Positions 22,211 through 31,644 of a DNA stretch of 64,000 nt are shown here, piece after piece. Position numbers and translations under genes: made by a program. The DNA is from Pseudomonas yamanorum (lineage in GTDB: Bacteria > Pseudomonadota > Gammaproteobacteria > Pseudomonadales > Pseudomonadaceae), in contig NZ_JACARE010000017.1 in NCBI RefSeq assembly GCF_013386765.1, forward strand, positions 332,745-396,744. The letters run 5' to 3'. Numbering within the stretch: the first letter of the stretch is position 1; the number at the start of each line of letters is the position of its first letter. The notes beneath the pieces are model-generated. The model was not told where the DNA came from and did no database searches. It worked only from the letters and a program-made list of their open reading frames with translations.

Positions 22211-23785
22211 CTAGCGCCGCTTGCCCCAGAACTCCTCCGCCAACCGCCGCAAGTCATCCGCCAGCCCCGCTACATCCCCTGAACTGAGCTGGCTCTGCTG
22301 ACCTGCACTCACCGTCACTTCCCCGGCATTGCGAATGCCAATGATGTTGCGGTTGATGTCTTCGCTCACCGCGCTCTGCTCTTCCACCGCCGCCGCAATC
22401 TGCTGGCTCATGGCGGTAATCCGGGTCACCCGCTGGCTGATCCCGTCCAGCGCGGCAGCGGCGCGCTGGGCCTGGTCGACACTGGCCTCTACATGCTGGC
22501 TGCTTTGCGCCATCGCTTGCACCGCATCCCGGGCGCCGCCTTGCAGGGTGCTGATCATGCGCTGGATCTCATTGGTCGATTGCTGGGTACGCTGGGCCAG
22601 CCCGCGCACTTCGTCGGCCACCACGGCAAACCCGCGTCCCTGTTCCCCGGCCCGTGCGGCTTCGATGGCGGCATTGAGCGCCAGCAGGTTGGTCTGTTCG
22701 GCAATCGCGCGGATCACCTCCAGCACCCCGGAGATGTCGCCACTGTGGCTCTCCAGTTGATGGATCACTTCGGTGGCCCGCGCCAGTTCCTGGGACAAGC
22801 GCAGCACCGCGTCGCGGCTTTCATCCACCCGTTGGTGGCCTTCCCGGGTCTCGTTGCCGGCCTGGTCGGCGGCTTTCGAGGCCTGCAACGCGTGTTCGGC
22901 GACTTGCGCCACGCTGGCGGCCATTTGATTGATCGCGGCCGCGACCTGATCCGTCTGGGTCTGTTGGCCGAGGCTGCTGGTGTGGCTGCTGTCCAGTTGC
23001 TGCACCAAGGCGGCGGCATGCCCGGACAAGCGTTGCGAGGCGTCGCCAATACGGCCCACCACTGCGCCCACCTGGGCTTCCAGCATCTGCATGGCAAACT
23101 CGATGCGCCCGAACTCATCCTCGCGTCCGGTGTAGATCGCCTGGCTCAGCGGGTTGTCGGCAATCAACCGGGATCGTTGGCTCAACTGTGCCAAGGGCCG
23201 CAATAAACCGTGTACACCCGCCACTCCTGCGGCGCATCCCGCCGTGACCGCCAGCAGTTGCCAGATCACCGGATAAGTTGCCAGGCCAAAGCCCAATGCC
23301 CAGGTGGCGGCGCAGGCTCCCAGCACCCAGGCCGACAATTTGAACGTCACACCCACCACGGGCAGCACCCGGCGGGTGCCGTCGCGCAGGCGGGTATAGG
23401 CGCGTTCAGCCCGTTGCACCCGCCGCGCATCGGGCTTGGTGCGTACCGACTGATACTCCACCGTCACGCCGTCCCGGGTGACCGGCGTGGCATAGGCACT
23501 CACCCAGTAATGATCACCGTTCCTGCAGCGATTCTTCACCATGCCCATCCACGAGCGGCCGCTCCTCAACACCTGCCACATGTGGGTAAACGCAGCCGGT
23601 GGCATGTCCGGGTGGCGCAGCAGGTTATGGGGCGCGCCCAGCAACTCCTCACGGGTGTAGCCGCTGATGTCGATGAAGTCCTGGTTGGCGTAGGTAATTG
23701 CGCTGGTCAGGTCGGTGGTCGAGAGGATGTTGGCGTCGGGGGCAAAGTCCACATTTCGACCGGTGACCGGCAGATTGATCTTCAT
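22211..23785 (-). CDS. Aer-like PAS-containing methyl-accepting chemotaxis protein
   Basis: The 524 residues from the ATG at 23785 begin with a PAS domain (about 8-115) containing [18 protein letters not shown] and [13 protein letters not shown], the hallmark of Aer-type redox/aerotaxis receptors. A pair of hydrophobic spans (about 145-200) anchors it. The C-terminal half is a signalling domain with the receptor hairpin tip [20 protein letters not shown]. There is no periplasmic ligand domain, so it should sense internal redox state through PAS-bound FAD. Whether FAD is bound is inferred. Confidence 0.92.
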   Translation of the reverse strand: MKINLPVTGRNVDFAPDANILSTTDLTSAITYANQDFIDISGYTREELLGAPHNLLRHPDMPPAAFTHMWQVLRSGRSWMGMVKNRCRNGDHYWVSAYATPVTRDGVTVEYQSVRTKPDARRVQRAERAYTRLRDGTRRVLPVVGVTFKLSAWVLGACAATWALGFGLATYPVIWQLLAVTAGCAAGVAGVHGLLRPLAQLSQRSRLIADNPLSQAIYTGREDEFGRIEFAMQMLEAQVGAVVGRIGDASQRLSGHAAALVQQLDSSHTSSLGQQTQTDQVAAAINQMAASVAQVAEHALQASKAADQAGNETREGHQRVDESRDAVLRLSQELARATEVIHQLESHSGDISGVLEVIRAIAEQTNLLALNAAIEAARAGEQGRGFAVVADEVRGLAQRTQQSTNEIQRMISTLQGGARDAVQAMAQSSQHVEASVDQAQRAAAALDGISQRVTRITAMSQQIAAAVEEQSAVSEDINRNIIGIRNAGEVTVSAGQQSQLSSGDVAGLADDLRRLAEEFWGKRR

Positions 23786-23892
23786 GGAAACGCGCGCTCG
23801 TGATTGTTGGTGGAGTCGGCAGGGCGTCGACTCTAAGCGCACCGGTTGGGCAAATACTGATCCAGCTCACGTTCTGAGCAATTAATTGGCCA

Positions 23893-24684
23893 TTACGGCC
23901 TGGCGGGCAGTGCGTCAAGACGGTAGGGGCGGACGATGCGCTGGTATTCGCCATTCTGCATCAGCTGTTCAAGGGCATCGTTGAGTTCATTGCGCAAGCT
24001 GATGTCGGGCTTGCGCAGCGCAATCGCCACGCCGCTGCCCAGCAGTTCGGCGGAGACGGCGGGGCCGAGGAAGTCGAAGTCCTGGCCCTCGGCGGTGTCG
24101 AGCAGCGCCTCGCGGATTTCCACCATGCCTTGCAATGTGGCATCGATGTCACGTGCCAGCAGGCTGTGGACCAGTTCGTCATTGCGCCAGAACCCCTTGA
24201 TGATTACGCCCTTCGGCGCCCACTTCGACAGGGCAAAGGCTTCGCGGTTGCTGCCCACCAATACTCCCACGCGCTTGCCCTTCAGCGACCGTGCAGTGGG
24301 CTTCAAACCGGATGTTCTGTGGGCCACCAGGCGCGTGTTGATCGGATACAGGTCAGCGGTGAAGTTCACCTGCTGGCGCCGTCTGGACGTAGGGGCCATG
24401 CCCATGATCGCGTCGAATTGCCGGGCTTCAAGGGCGGGAAAGTCTTCCACCAGCACTTGGTCGACCCAGATACACCGCACATTGAGCTGTATGCACAGGG
24501 CGTTGCCCAATTCGATGTTGAGTCCGACAAGCTGGCCGTGCTGATTGCGGCTTTGGAAGGGGGGGAATTGCGCAGCGACGGCGAAGCGAATTTCACGCCG
24601 TGGTTGATCGCCGGCCGCGTCGATGGAGAACACACCGCCTATCAGCGACAAGCACAGCGCAATACAGGTACGTATAGGAACCAC
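23893..24684 (-). CDS. periplasmic amino-acid-type solute-binding protein
   Basis: The 263 residues start at a GTG with AAGGA eight bases upstream. A signal peptide (about 1-24, ending near FSIDAAG) is followed by a family 3 solute-binding fold: IRFAVAAQFPPFQSR, GLNIELGNALC and FDAIMGMAPTSRRRQQVNFT are its usual strand motifs. No permease or ATPase gene is adjacent, so it is either an orphan binding protein for a distant ABC importer or a stand-alone sensor-type protein. Confidence 0.85.
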   Translation of the reverse strand: MVPIRTCIALCLSLIGGVFSIDAAGDQPRREIRFAVAAQFPPFQSRNQHGQLVGLNIELGNALCIQLNVRCIWVDQVLVEDFPALEARQFDAIMGMAPTSRRRQQVNFTADLYPINTRLVAHRTSGLKPTARSLKGKRVGVLVGSNREAFALSKWAPKGVIIKGFWRNDELVHSLLARDIDATLQGMVEIREALLDTAEGQDFDFLGPAVSAELLGSGVAIALRKPDISLRNELNDALEQLMQNGEYQRIVRPYRLDALPARP

Positions 24685-24852
24685 GGGAACGTCCTTTTCC
24701 GGAAAACCAGCGTCACCACGCCCAGCCCCGTGAGAAAGAACCGGGGCAAGGTAGGGTCGTGCAAGCTTTCAAGAATTGGACGCAGGCCTACAAGGCGAAA
24801 CTTCAGTAAATGTTGTAGGCACGGCTCGCCATTGCGAGGGAATTATTACCGC

Positions 24853-25095
24853 TCAGCGCTTGCCCATCGAACGACGGGTGCCGGGAGGCGCCATGCCCGG
24901 GCTCTTGGTGTGGCCGTTCTTGGCGCCGTTTTTGTACCACGGCTGGCCGGCGTTTTTCGCTCCGGCCAGTTCGCCCGGCTTGAACGGAAACTTGAATGCC
25001 GGGATCTCGGCCTTGGTTTCGCCTTCGACGCTGTCAGGGTTGGCCTGTGGGTCGATGTCGACCGCTTCAACAGCGGGTTGTGTCGGGGAATTCAT
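24853..25095 (-). CDS. small basic protein of unknown function
   Basis: The 80 residues begin at an ATG with CGGAG five bases before it, the best reason to accept it. The N-terminal half is acidic (about 12-32). The C-terminal half is basic and rich in Gly, Pro and Lys, with KFPFKPGELAGAKNAG, PWYKNGAKNGHTK and a closing RRSMGKR. No signal peptide or membrane span is seen. I think similar proteins occur across Pseudomonas but know no function for them. Confidence 0.7.
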   Translation of the reverse strand: MNSPTQPAVEAVDIDPQANPDSVEGETKAEIPAFKFPFKPGELAGAKNAGQPWYKNGAKNGHTKSPGMAPPGTRRSMGKR

Positions 25096-25212
25096 GGTGG
25101 CTCCGGGGAGTACTGAAAATGACGCGGGCCCGACTTGCAGGCCACACCGCTGCGCAGTATACCTGCGCGCCTCGGATCTTTAACCACTGCTCGTACGAAT
25201 GGTCGGACTTTA

Positions 25213-25228
25213 CTGACGGCGCTGTCAG
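25213..25228. promoter_or_regulatory. palindrome upstream of the RND pump operon
   Basis: CTGACGGCGCTGTCAG pairs with itself except at two positions (CTGAC and GTCAG arms around GCGC). It lies directly upstream of a promoter candidate for the pump genes, so it may be the operator for the downstream response regulator. That is inference. Confidence 0.35.
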
Positions 25229-25239
25229 TTAGCAGTCAC

Positions 25240-25267
25240 TTTGCTGACCCGGTTGGCGGGCTATAAA
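25240..25267 (+). promoter_or_regulatory. candidate promoter of the RND pump operon
   Basis: A strong -10 TATAAA at 25262-25267 stands 16 bases after TTTGCT. The start would be near 25274, with a leader of about 36 bases to the ATG at 25310. Confidence 0.4.
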
Positions 25268-25309
25268 GAACCTTCATTCTTCCGATCCTTTGCCCTGGCG
25301 CCTCACCCC

Positions 25310-26476
25310 ATGCACATTCAACGAAAACCTGCCTTGATCGTGGGCGTCCTCGTGGTACTGGCCGTTGTCGCCTGGGTGGTGACCCGCCCGGCCAAGACCA
25401 AACTGACCGCGCCCACGGCGATCCCGGTGCGGGTGATCAGCGTCAAGGAGCAGGACATCCCGCGTTTTGTCAGCGGCATCGGCTCGGTGCTGTCGTTGCA
25501 CAGTGTGGTGATTCGCCCGCAGATCGACGGCATTCTCACCAAATTGCTGGTCAAGGAAGGTCAACTGGTGAAGGCCGGCGACCTGCTCGCGACCATTGAC
25601 GACCGCTCGATCCGCGCCAGCCTGGACCAGGCCAAGGCGCAACTGGGGGAAAGCCAGGCGCAACTGCAGGTCGCGCTGGTCAACCTCAAGCGCTACAAGG
25701 AACTGAGCATCGACGACGGCGTGTCCAAGCAGACTTATGACCAGCAGCAAGCCCTGGTCAACCAGCTCAAGGCCACGGCCCAAGGCAACCAGGCCGCCAT
25801 CGACTCGGCCCAGGTGCAGCTTTCGTACACCCAGATTCGTTCGCCGGTGACCGGCCGTGTCGGGATTCGCACCGTGGATGAAGGCAACTTCCTGCGCATG
25901 AGCGACACCCAGGGCTTGTTCTCCGTGACCCAGATCGACCCGATTGCCGTGGAATTCTCCCTGCCGCAACAAATGCTGCCGACCCTGCAAGGCCTGATCG
26001 CCGCGCAACTGCCCGCCGACGTCAACGCCTACATGGGCGCCGACACCGACGGCCAGACCGGCGACCTGCTCGGTGAAGGCCGCCTCAGCCTGATCGACAA
26101 CCAGATCCGCAGCACCACCGGCACCATCCGCGCCAAGGCCGAGTTCAGCAACGGCGCGCAAAAACTCTGGCCGGGGCAACTGGTGACGATCCGCATCCAG
26201 ACCGCCCTGCACAAGAACGCGCTGGTGGTGCCGGTCACCGTGGTGCAGCGCGGCCTGGACTCGCACTTTGTGTACCGGGTCAACGGTGACAAGGTCGACA
26301 TCGTGCCGGTGCAGGTGGTGTATCAGGACAGCGACGTGAACATCCTCGAAGGCGTGCAGGCCGGTGATGTACTGGTTAGCGACGGCCAGTCGCGGCTCAA
26401 GGCCGGCGCTCAGGTGGATGTGCTCAAGGAACCGCCGCAGGTGATCCAGACCGTTGATGCCAAGGTGCAGCCATGA
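25310..26476 (+). CDS. RND efflux membrane-fusion protein (MdtA-like)
   Basis: The ATG at 25310 gives 388 residues beginning MHIQRKPALIVG. A single N-terminal span (about 8-25) anchors a periplasmic adaptor with a biotinyl-lipoyl-like half (RPQIDGILTKLLVKEGQ, then LLATIDDRSI), an alpha-helical hairpin rich in Gln/Ala, and a beta-barrel part (YTQIRSPVTGRVGIR). The adaptor links the inner-membrane pump to an outer-membrane channel. It overlaps the pump gene as ATGA. In-frame codons upstream lack family resemblance. Confidence 0.92.
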   Translation: MHIQRKPALIVGVLVVLAVVAWVVTRPAKTKLTAPTAIPVRVISVKEQDIPRFVSGIGSVLSLHSVVIRPQIDGILTKLLVKEGQLVKAGDLLATIDDRSIRASLDQAKAQLGESQAQLQVALVNLKRYKELSIDDGVSKQTYDQQQALVNQLKATAQGNQAAIDSAQVQLSYTQIRSPVTGRVGIRTVDEGNFLRMSDTQGLFSVTQIDPIAVEFSLPQQMLPTLQGLIAAQLPADVNAYMGADTDGQTGDLLGEGRLSLIDNQIRSTTGTIRAKAEFSNGAQKLWPGQLVTIRIQTALHKNALVVPVTVVQRGLDSHFVYRVNGDKVDIVPVQVVYQDSDVNILEGVQAGDVLVSDGQSRLKAGAQVDVLKEPPQVIQTVDAKVQP

Positions 26477-29400
26477 GTGGCAGTCGTTCGCCGTCGGCCT
26501 GGTGCGTCGACCACCCGGTCGCCACCTTGCTGTTGACCTTCGCCCTGGTGTTGCTCGGGATGATTGCCTTCCCGCGTCTGGCCATCGCCCCACTGCCGGA
26601 AGCGGAATTTCCGACGATCCAGGTCAGCGCCACGTTGCCCGGCGCCAGCCCGGACACCATGGCTTCATCCGTGGCCACCCCGCTGGAGGTGCAATTCAGC
26701 GCCATCCCCGGCATGACCCAGATGACCTCCAGCAGTGCCTTGGGCTCCAGCCTCCTGACCCTGCAGTTCACCCTCAACAAGAGCATCGACACCGCCGCGC
26801 AAGAGGTGCAGGCGGCGATCAACACCGCGTCCGGCAAGCTGCCCAGTGACATGCCCAGCCTGCCGACCTGGAAGAAGGTCAACCCGGCGGACAGCCCGGT
26901 ACTGATCCTCAGCGTCAGCTCCGACAGCATGCCCAGCACCGAGCTGAGCGACTACGTGGAAACCCTGCTGGCCCGTCAGATCAGCCAGATCGACGGCGTC
27001 GGCCAGATCAACATCACCGGCCAGCAACGCCCGGCCATCCGGGTGCAGGCATCGCCCGACAAGCTCGCGGCCATCGGCCTGACCCTGGCGGACGTGCGCC
27101 TGGCGATCCAGCAATCGAGCCTCAACCTGGCCAAGGGTGCGATCTACGGCGAGAACAGCGTGTCGACCCTGTCGACCAACGACCAGCTGTTTCATCCTGA
27201 TGACTACGCCCAGTTGATCGTGTCCTACAAGAACGGGGCACCGGTGCAACTGCGCGACATCGCCAAAGTTATCAACGGTTCGGAAAACGCCTACGTGCAG
27301 GCCTGGTCCGGCGACACGCCCGGGGTCAACCTGGTGATCTCCCGCCAGCCCGGTGCGAACATCGTCGAGACCGTGGACCGCATTCAATCCGAGCTGCCAC
27401 GCCTGCAAGCCATGCTGCCGGCCTCGGTGCAGGTCAGCGTGTTGACCGACCGCACCAAGACCATCCGCGCGTCCCTGCATGAAGTGGAAGTGACCCTGCT
27501 GATCGCGATCCTGCTGGTGGTGGCGGTGATGGCGTTGTTCCTGCGCCAGTTGTCCGCCACGTTGATTGTGTCCAGCGTGCTCGGCGTGTCGTTGGTAGCC
27601 AGTTTTGCCTTGATGTACCTGATGGGTTTCAGCTTGAACAACCTGACCCTGGTGGCGATCGTGATCGCCGTGGGGTTTGTGGTGGACGATGCCATCGTGG
27701 TGGTGGAGAACATTCACCGCCACCTGGAGGCGGGCCTCGACAAACGCGAGGCCGCGATCAAGGGCGCAGGAGAAATCGGCTTTACCGTGGTGTCCATCAG
27801 CTTCTCGCTGGTGGCGGCATTTATCCCGCTGCTGTTCATGGGCGGTGTGGTGGGGCGGTTGTTCAAGGAGTTTGCGCTGACGGCCACCTCGACCATCCTG
27901 ATTTCGGTGGTGGTCTCGCTGACCCTGGCGCCGACCCTGGCCGCGTTGTTCATGCGCGCCCCGACCCATCACGCCCACGACAAGCCCGGCTTCAGTGAAC
28001 GCCTGCTGGCCGGTTATGCGCGCAATCTGCGCCGCGCCCTGGCCCACCAACGCACCATGGCTGCGATCTTCATGGTGACCCTGGCCCTGGCCGTGGTCGG
28101 CTACGTGTTTATCCCCAAGGGCTTTTTCCCCGTACAAGACACCGGCTTCGTCCTTGGCACCAGTGAAGCGGCGGCCGACGTGTCGTTCCCGGACATGGTC
28201 GCCAAGCACAAGGCCCTCGCCGAGATCGTCAAGGACGACCCGGCGGTGGAAGCGTTTTCCCATTCGGTGGGCGTGACCGGCAGCAACCAGACCATCGCCA
28301 ACGGCCGGTTCTGGATCGCCTTGAAAGATCGCGGGGATCGCGACGTGTCGGCCAGCCAGTTTATCGACCGCATCCGGCCGAAACTGGCGAAAGTGCCGGG
28401 CATCGTCCTGTACCTGCGTGCCGGCCAGGACATCAACTTAAGCTCCGGCCCCAGCCGCGCCCAGTACCAGTACGTGCTCAAGAGCAATGACGGCCCCACG
28501 CTGAATACCTGGACCCAGCGCCTCACCGAAAAACTGCGGGCCAACCCGGCGTTCCGCGACCTGTCCAACGACTTGCAGCTGGGTGGCAGCATCACCCACA
28601 TCAGCATCGACCGTCAGGCCGCCGCGCGGTTTGGCCTCACCGCCACCGATGTGGACCAGGCGCTGTACGACGCCTTCGGCCAGCGCCAGATCAACGAATT
28701 CCAGACCGAGATCAACCAGTACCAGGTGGTGCTGGAACTGGACACCCAGCAACGCGGCAAGGCCGAAAGCCTGAACTACTTCTACCTGCGCTCGCCGCTG
28801 ACCAACGAGATGGTGCCGCTGTCGGCCCTGGCCAAGGTCGACCCGCCTACGGTCGGGCCGTTGTCCATCAGCCATGACGGCATGTTCCCGGCGGCCAACC
28901 TGTCGTTCAACCTGGCGCCGGGCGTCGCGTTGGGGGATGCGGTGATCATGCTCAACCAGGCCAAGAATGAAATCGGCATGCCGACCACCATCATCGGCAA
29001 CTTCCAGGGCGCGGCCCAGGCATTCCAGAGTTCGTTGGCCAGCCAGCCCTGGCTGATCCTCGCGGCACTGGTAGCGGTCTACATTATCCTGGGCGTGCTG
29101 TACGAGAGCTTCGTGCACCCGCTGACGATCATCTCCACCTTGCCGTCGGCGGGGTTGGGGGCGCTGATCATGTTGTCATTGATGGGCCAGGACTTTTCGA
29201 TCATGGCCCTGATCGGCCTGGTGCTGCTGATCGGTATCGTGAAGAAGAACGGTATCCTGATGATCGACTTCGCCCTGGACGCCCAGCGCGTGCGCGGGCT
29301 GCCGCCCGAGGAGGCGATTTATGAGGCGTGTGTCACGCGGTTCCGGCCGATCATCATGACTACCCTGGCCGCGCTGCTGGGTGCGGTGCCGCTGATGCTG

Positions 29401-29568
29401 GGCTCCGGGCCGGGTGCGGAAATGCGCCAGCCGCTGGGTATCGCGGTGGTGGGCGGGTTGCTGGTGAGCCAGGCGCTGACGCTGTTCACCACGCCGGTCA
29501 TATACTTGTACCTCGAGAAGTTTTTCCACAGACCCAAACCAGCTCCCCAGCTGGCAACCACACACTGA
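26473..29568 (+). CDS. RND efflux pump permease (MdtC/MuxC-like)
   Basis: The 1031 residues have the RND plan of twelve spans in two halves with two large periplasmic loops. The proton-relay aspartates are in VVDDAIVVVEN near residue 400 and a matching second-half stretch GIVKKNGILMIDFA near residue 920. Of the RND pumps I know it looks most like MdtB/MdtC and MuxB/MuxC, which export varied drugs. Unlike those systems there is only one pump gene. No outer-membrane channel gene accompanies it, but one is found in the operon 3 kb downstream. Confidence 0.92.
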   Translation: MSGSRSPSAWCVDHPVATLLLTFALVLLGMIAFPRLAIAPLPEAEFPTIQVSATLPGASPDTMASSVATPLEVQFSAIPGMTQMTSSSALGSSLLTLQFTLNKSIDTAAQEVQAAINTASGKLPSDMPSLPTWKKVNPADSPVLILSVSSDSMPSTELSDYVETLLARQISQIDGVGQINITGQQRPAIRVQASPDKLAAIGLTLADVRLAIQQSSLNLAKGAIYGENSVSTLSTNDQLFHPDDYAQLIVSYKNGAPVQLRDIAKVINGSENAYVQAWSGDTPGVNLVISRQPGANIVETVDRIQSELPRLQAMLPASVQVSVLTDRTKTIRASLHEVEVTLLIAILLVVAVMALFLRQLSATLIVSSVLGVSLVASFALMYLMGFSLNNLTLVAIVIAVGFVVDDAIVVVENIHRHLEAGLDKREAAIKGAGEIGFTVVSISFSLVAAFIPLLFMGGVVGRLFKEFALTATSTILISVVVSLTLAPTLAALFMRAPTHHAHDKPGFSERLLAGYARNLRRALAHQRTMAAIFMVTLALAVVGYVFIPKGFFPVQDTGFVLGTSEAAADVSFPDMVAKHKALAEIVKDDPAVEAFSHSVGVTGSNQTIANGRFWIALKDRGDRDVSASQFIDRIRPKLAKVPGIVLYLRAGQDINLSSGPSRAQYQYVLKSNDGPTLNTWTQRLTEKLRANPAFRDLSNDLQLGGSITHISIDRQAAARFGLTATDVDQALYDAFGQRQINEFQTEINQYQVVLELDTQQRGKAESLNYFYLRSPLTNEMVPLSALAKVDPPTVGPLSISHDGMFPAANLSFNLAPGVALGDAVIMLNQAKNEIGMPTTIIGNFQGAAQAFQSSLASQPWLILAALVAVYIILGVLYESFVHPLTIISTLPSAGLGALIMLSLMGQDFSIMALIGLVLLIGIVKKNGILMIDFALDAQRVRGLPPEEAIYEACVTRFRPIIMTTLAALLGAVPLMLGSGPGAEMRQPLGIAVVGGLLVSQALTLFTTPVIYLYLEKFFHRPKPAPQLATTH

Positions 29569-29599
29569 GGCTGAGGCCCCGTCCTGGAACAAAAGGCTC

Positions 29600-30277
29600 A
29601 TGCGTGTACTGATTATTGAAGACGAAGAAAAAACCGCCGACTACCTGCACCGCGGGCTGACGGAGCAGGGCTACACCGTCGACGTCGCCCGTGAAGGCGT
29701 CGAAGGTTTGCACCTGGCCCTGGAGAACGATTACGCGGTGATCGTGCTCGACGTGATGCTGCCCGGCCTGGATGGCTTTGGCGTATTGCGCGCGCTGCGA
29801 GCGCGCAAGCAGACGCCGGTGATCATGCTCACCGCCCGCGAGCGCGTGGAAGACCGCATCCGCGGCCTGCGCGAAGGGGCGGACGATTACCTCGGCAAGC
29901 CGTTCTCGTTCCTCGAACTGGTGGCACGCCTGCAGGCCCTGACCCGCCGCAGCGGCGGGCACGAGCCGGTGCAGGTGACCATCGCCGACCTGTGGATCGA
30001 CCTGATCAGCCGCAAGGCCAGTCGCAACGGGGTTCGCCTGGACCTGACCGCCAAGGAGTTCTCGCTGCTCAGCGTTTTGGCCCGGCGCCAGGGTGAAATC
30101 CTGTCCAAGACCTCGATTGCGGAAATGGTCTGGGACATCAATTTCGACAGCGACGCCAACGTGGTGGAAGTGGCGATCAAACGCCTGCGGGCCAAGCTCG
30201 ACGGGCCGTTCGAACAGAAACTGCTGCACACCATTCGCGGCATGGGTTACGTGCTGGAGAACCGCAGTGTCGGCTAA
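29600..30277 (+). CDS. OmpR-family response regulator (CopR/CusR-like)
   Basis: The 225 residues have a receiver domain (1-115: acidic pair IIEDEEK, phospho-acceptor in VIVLDVMLPGLDG, lysine in YLGKPFSFLEL) and a C-terminal winged helix (about 128-220, VVEVAIKRLRAKLD). The LGKPF and FDSDANVVEV features are typical of heavy-metal regulators such as CopR and CusR. It begins 31 bases after the pump gene and overlaps the sensor kinase by 11 bases, so it probably controls the pump. Confidence 0.92.
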   Translation: MRVLIIEDEEKTADYLHRGLTEQGYTVDVAREGVEGLHLALENDYAVIVLDVMLPGLDGFGVLRALRARKQTPVIMLTARERVEDRIRGLREGADDYLGKPFSFLELVARLQALTRRSGGHEPVQVTIADLWIDLISRKASRNGVRLDLTAKEFSLLSVLARRQGEILSKTSIAEMVWDINFDSDANVVEVAIKRLRAKLDGPFEQKLLHTIRGMGYVLENRSVG

Positions 30278-31631
30278 CTCGATCGCCCTGCGCCTGAGCG
30301 GCATGTTCACCCTGGTGGCGCTGCTGATCTTCCTGTTGATCGGCGGCGCGCTGTACCAGCAGGTGGACAAAGGCCTGGGCTTGCTGCCCGGTGCCGAGCT
30401 GGATGCGCGTTACAGCGTGCTGGAGTCCTCGGTGAATCGCTTTGGTACGCCGGACCATTGGGCCAAGATCACCGCCAAGCTCAAGCTGTTGGGTGAGGAA
30501 GACAAGCGCATCCGTTTCTGGGTGGTGAGTAGCGACCCCACCTACGAATATGGCAACCCGGACGCGCAGATTCGTGCCTTCGCCGAAGGCCCGACCGGCA
30601 AGCGTGATTTGCACCTGCCAGGCCATCATCATCCGTTCAAAGTGCTGGTCAGCCAGTTCCCGGCCAAGGACCAGCGCCCGCCGCTGCGCTTCATGATCGC
30701 CGTCGACACCGAGAATTTCCGCGCCACCCAGCATCAACTGCTGGTGGCGCTGATCGGCCTGGCATTTGTCGGCGTGGTATTGGCCTCGCTGCTGGGGTTC
30801 TGGGTGGCGCGTATTGGCCTCAAGCCGCTGATCAAACTGTCGGATGAAGCGCAAAAACTCGCACCGCCGAAACTCTCCGGGCGCCTGCAATTGTCACCGT
30901 TGCCGCCGGAGCTGAAGCAGTTCGTCAATTCCTTCAACTCGACCCTCGACCGGGTGGAGCAAGCGTACTCGCGCCTGGAGTCGTTCAACGCCGACGTGGC
31001 CCATGAGCTGCGCTCGCCGTTGACCAACCTGATTGGCCAGACCCAGGTGGCGCTGACCCGCGGGCGTTCGGCCGAGCATTATTTCGAGGTGCTGCAATCG
31101 AACCTCGAAGAGCTGGAGCGGCTGCGTTCGATCATCAACGACATGCTGTTTCTGGCCAGCGCCGACCAGGGCAGCAAGGCCACCAAGCTGATCACCAGTT
31201 CACTGGCGGATGAAGTGGCAACCACCCTGGATTACCTGGACTTCATCCTCGAAGACGCCCAGGTGCAGGTGCGGGTGAGCGGCGATGCCCAGGTGCAGAT
31301 CGAGAAGGCGCATCTGCGCCGGGCGCTGATCAACCTGTTGAGCAATGCGGTGCAGCACACGGCCCCGGGGCAGGTGATCGAGGTGAAGATCGAAGTGCTG
31401 GAGGATCACGTGGCGATCGGGGTGACCAACCCGGGCGATGAGATTGCCAGCGAGCATCTGCCTCGGTTGTTCGAACGGTTCTATCGGGTGGACGCGTCCC
31501 GCAGCAATAGCGGGGCGAATCACGGATTGGGGCTGGCGATCGTCAAGGCGATCGCGCTGATGCACGGCGGGGATGTGTTTGTGCGCAGCGAGGCCGGCGG
31601 CAACACCTTTGGCATTACGCTGCCGGTGTAG
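30267..31631 (+). CDS. heavy-metal-type sensor histidine kinase
   Basis: The start is taken as GTG 30267 inside the regulator gene: GGAG precedes it by about eight bases, and the protein of 454 residues then begins with a short tail and a span (about 10-30). A periplasmic sensor of about 130 residues contains a histidine-rich patch LPGHHHPFK. A second span, a HAMP segment, the phospho-acceptor helix FNADVAHELRSPLTN and an ATPase domain with NLLSNAVQHT and GLGLAIVKAIA follow. The histidine patch could bind a metal, though this is inference. Confidence 0.9.
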   Translation: MSANSIALRLSGMFTLVALLIFLLIGGALYQQVDKGLGLLPGAELDARYSVLESSVNRFGTPDHWAKITAKLKLLGEEDKRIRFWVVSSDPTYEYGNPDAQIRAFAEGPTGKRDLHLPGHHHPFKVLVSQFPAKDQRPPLRFMIAVDTENFRATQHQLLVALIGLAFVGVVLASLLGFWVARIGLKPLIKLSDEAQKLAPPKLSGRLQLSPLPPELKQFVNSFNSTLDRVEQAYSRLESFNADVAHELRSPLTNLIGQTQVALTRGRSAEHYFEVLQSNLEELERLRSIINDMLFLASADQGSKATKLITSSLADEVATTLDYLDFILEDAQVQVRVSGDAQVQIEKAHLRRALINLLSNAVQHTAPGQVIEVKIEVLEDHVAIGVTNPGDEIASEHLPRLFERFYRVDASRSNSGANHGLGLAIVKAIALMHGGDVFVRSEAGGNTFGITLPV

Positions 31632-31644
31632 CGGCTGACCACCC

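Noticed and set aside
21982..22287. Short open frames through the mirrored repeat array
   Set aside because: They are translations of 18-base repeat units (18 is a multiple of 3, so frames stay open) and have no ribosome site.
26665..28263. 532-codon open frame antisense to the RND pump
   Set aside because: It has His/Gln/Gly-rich composition typical of antisense frames and overlaps the first half of an intact pump gene.
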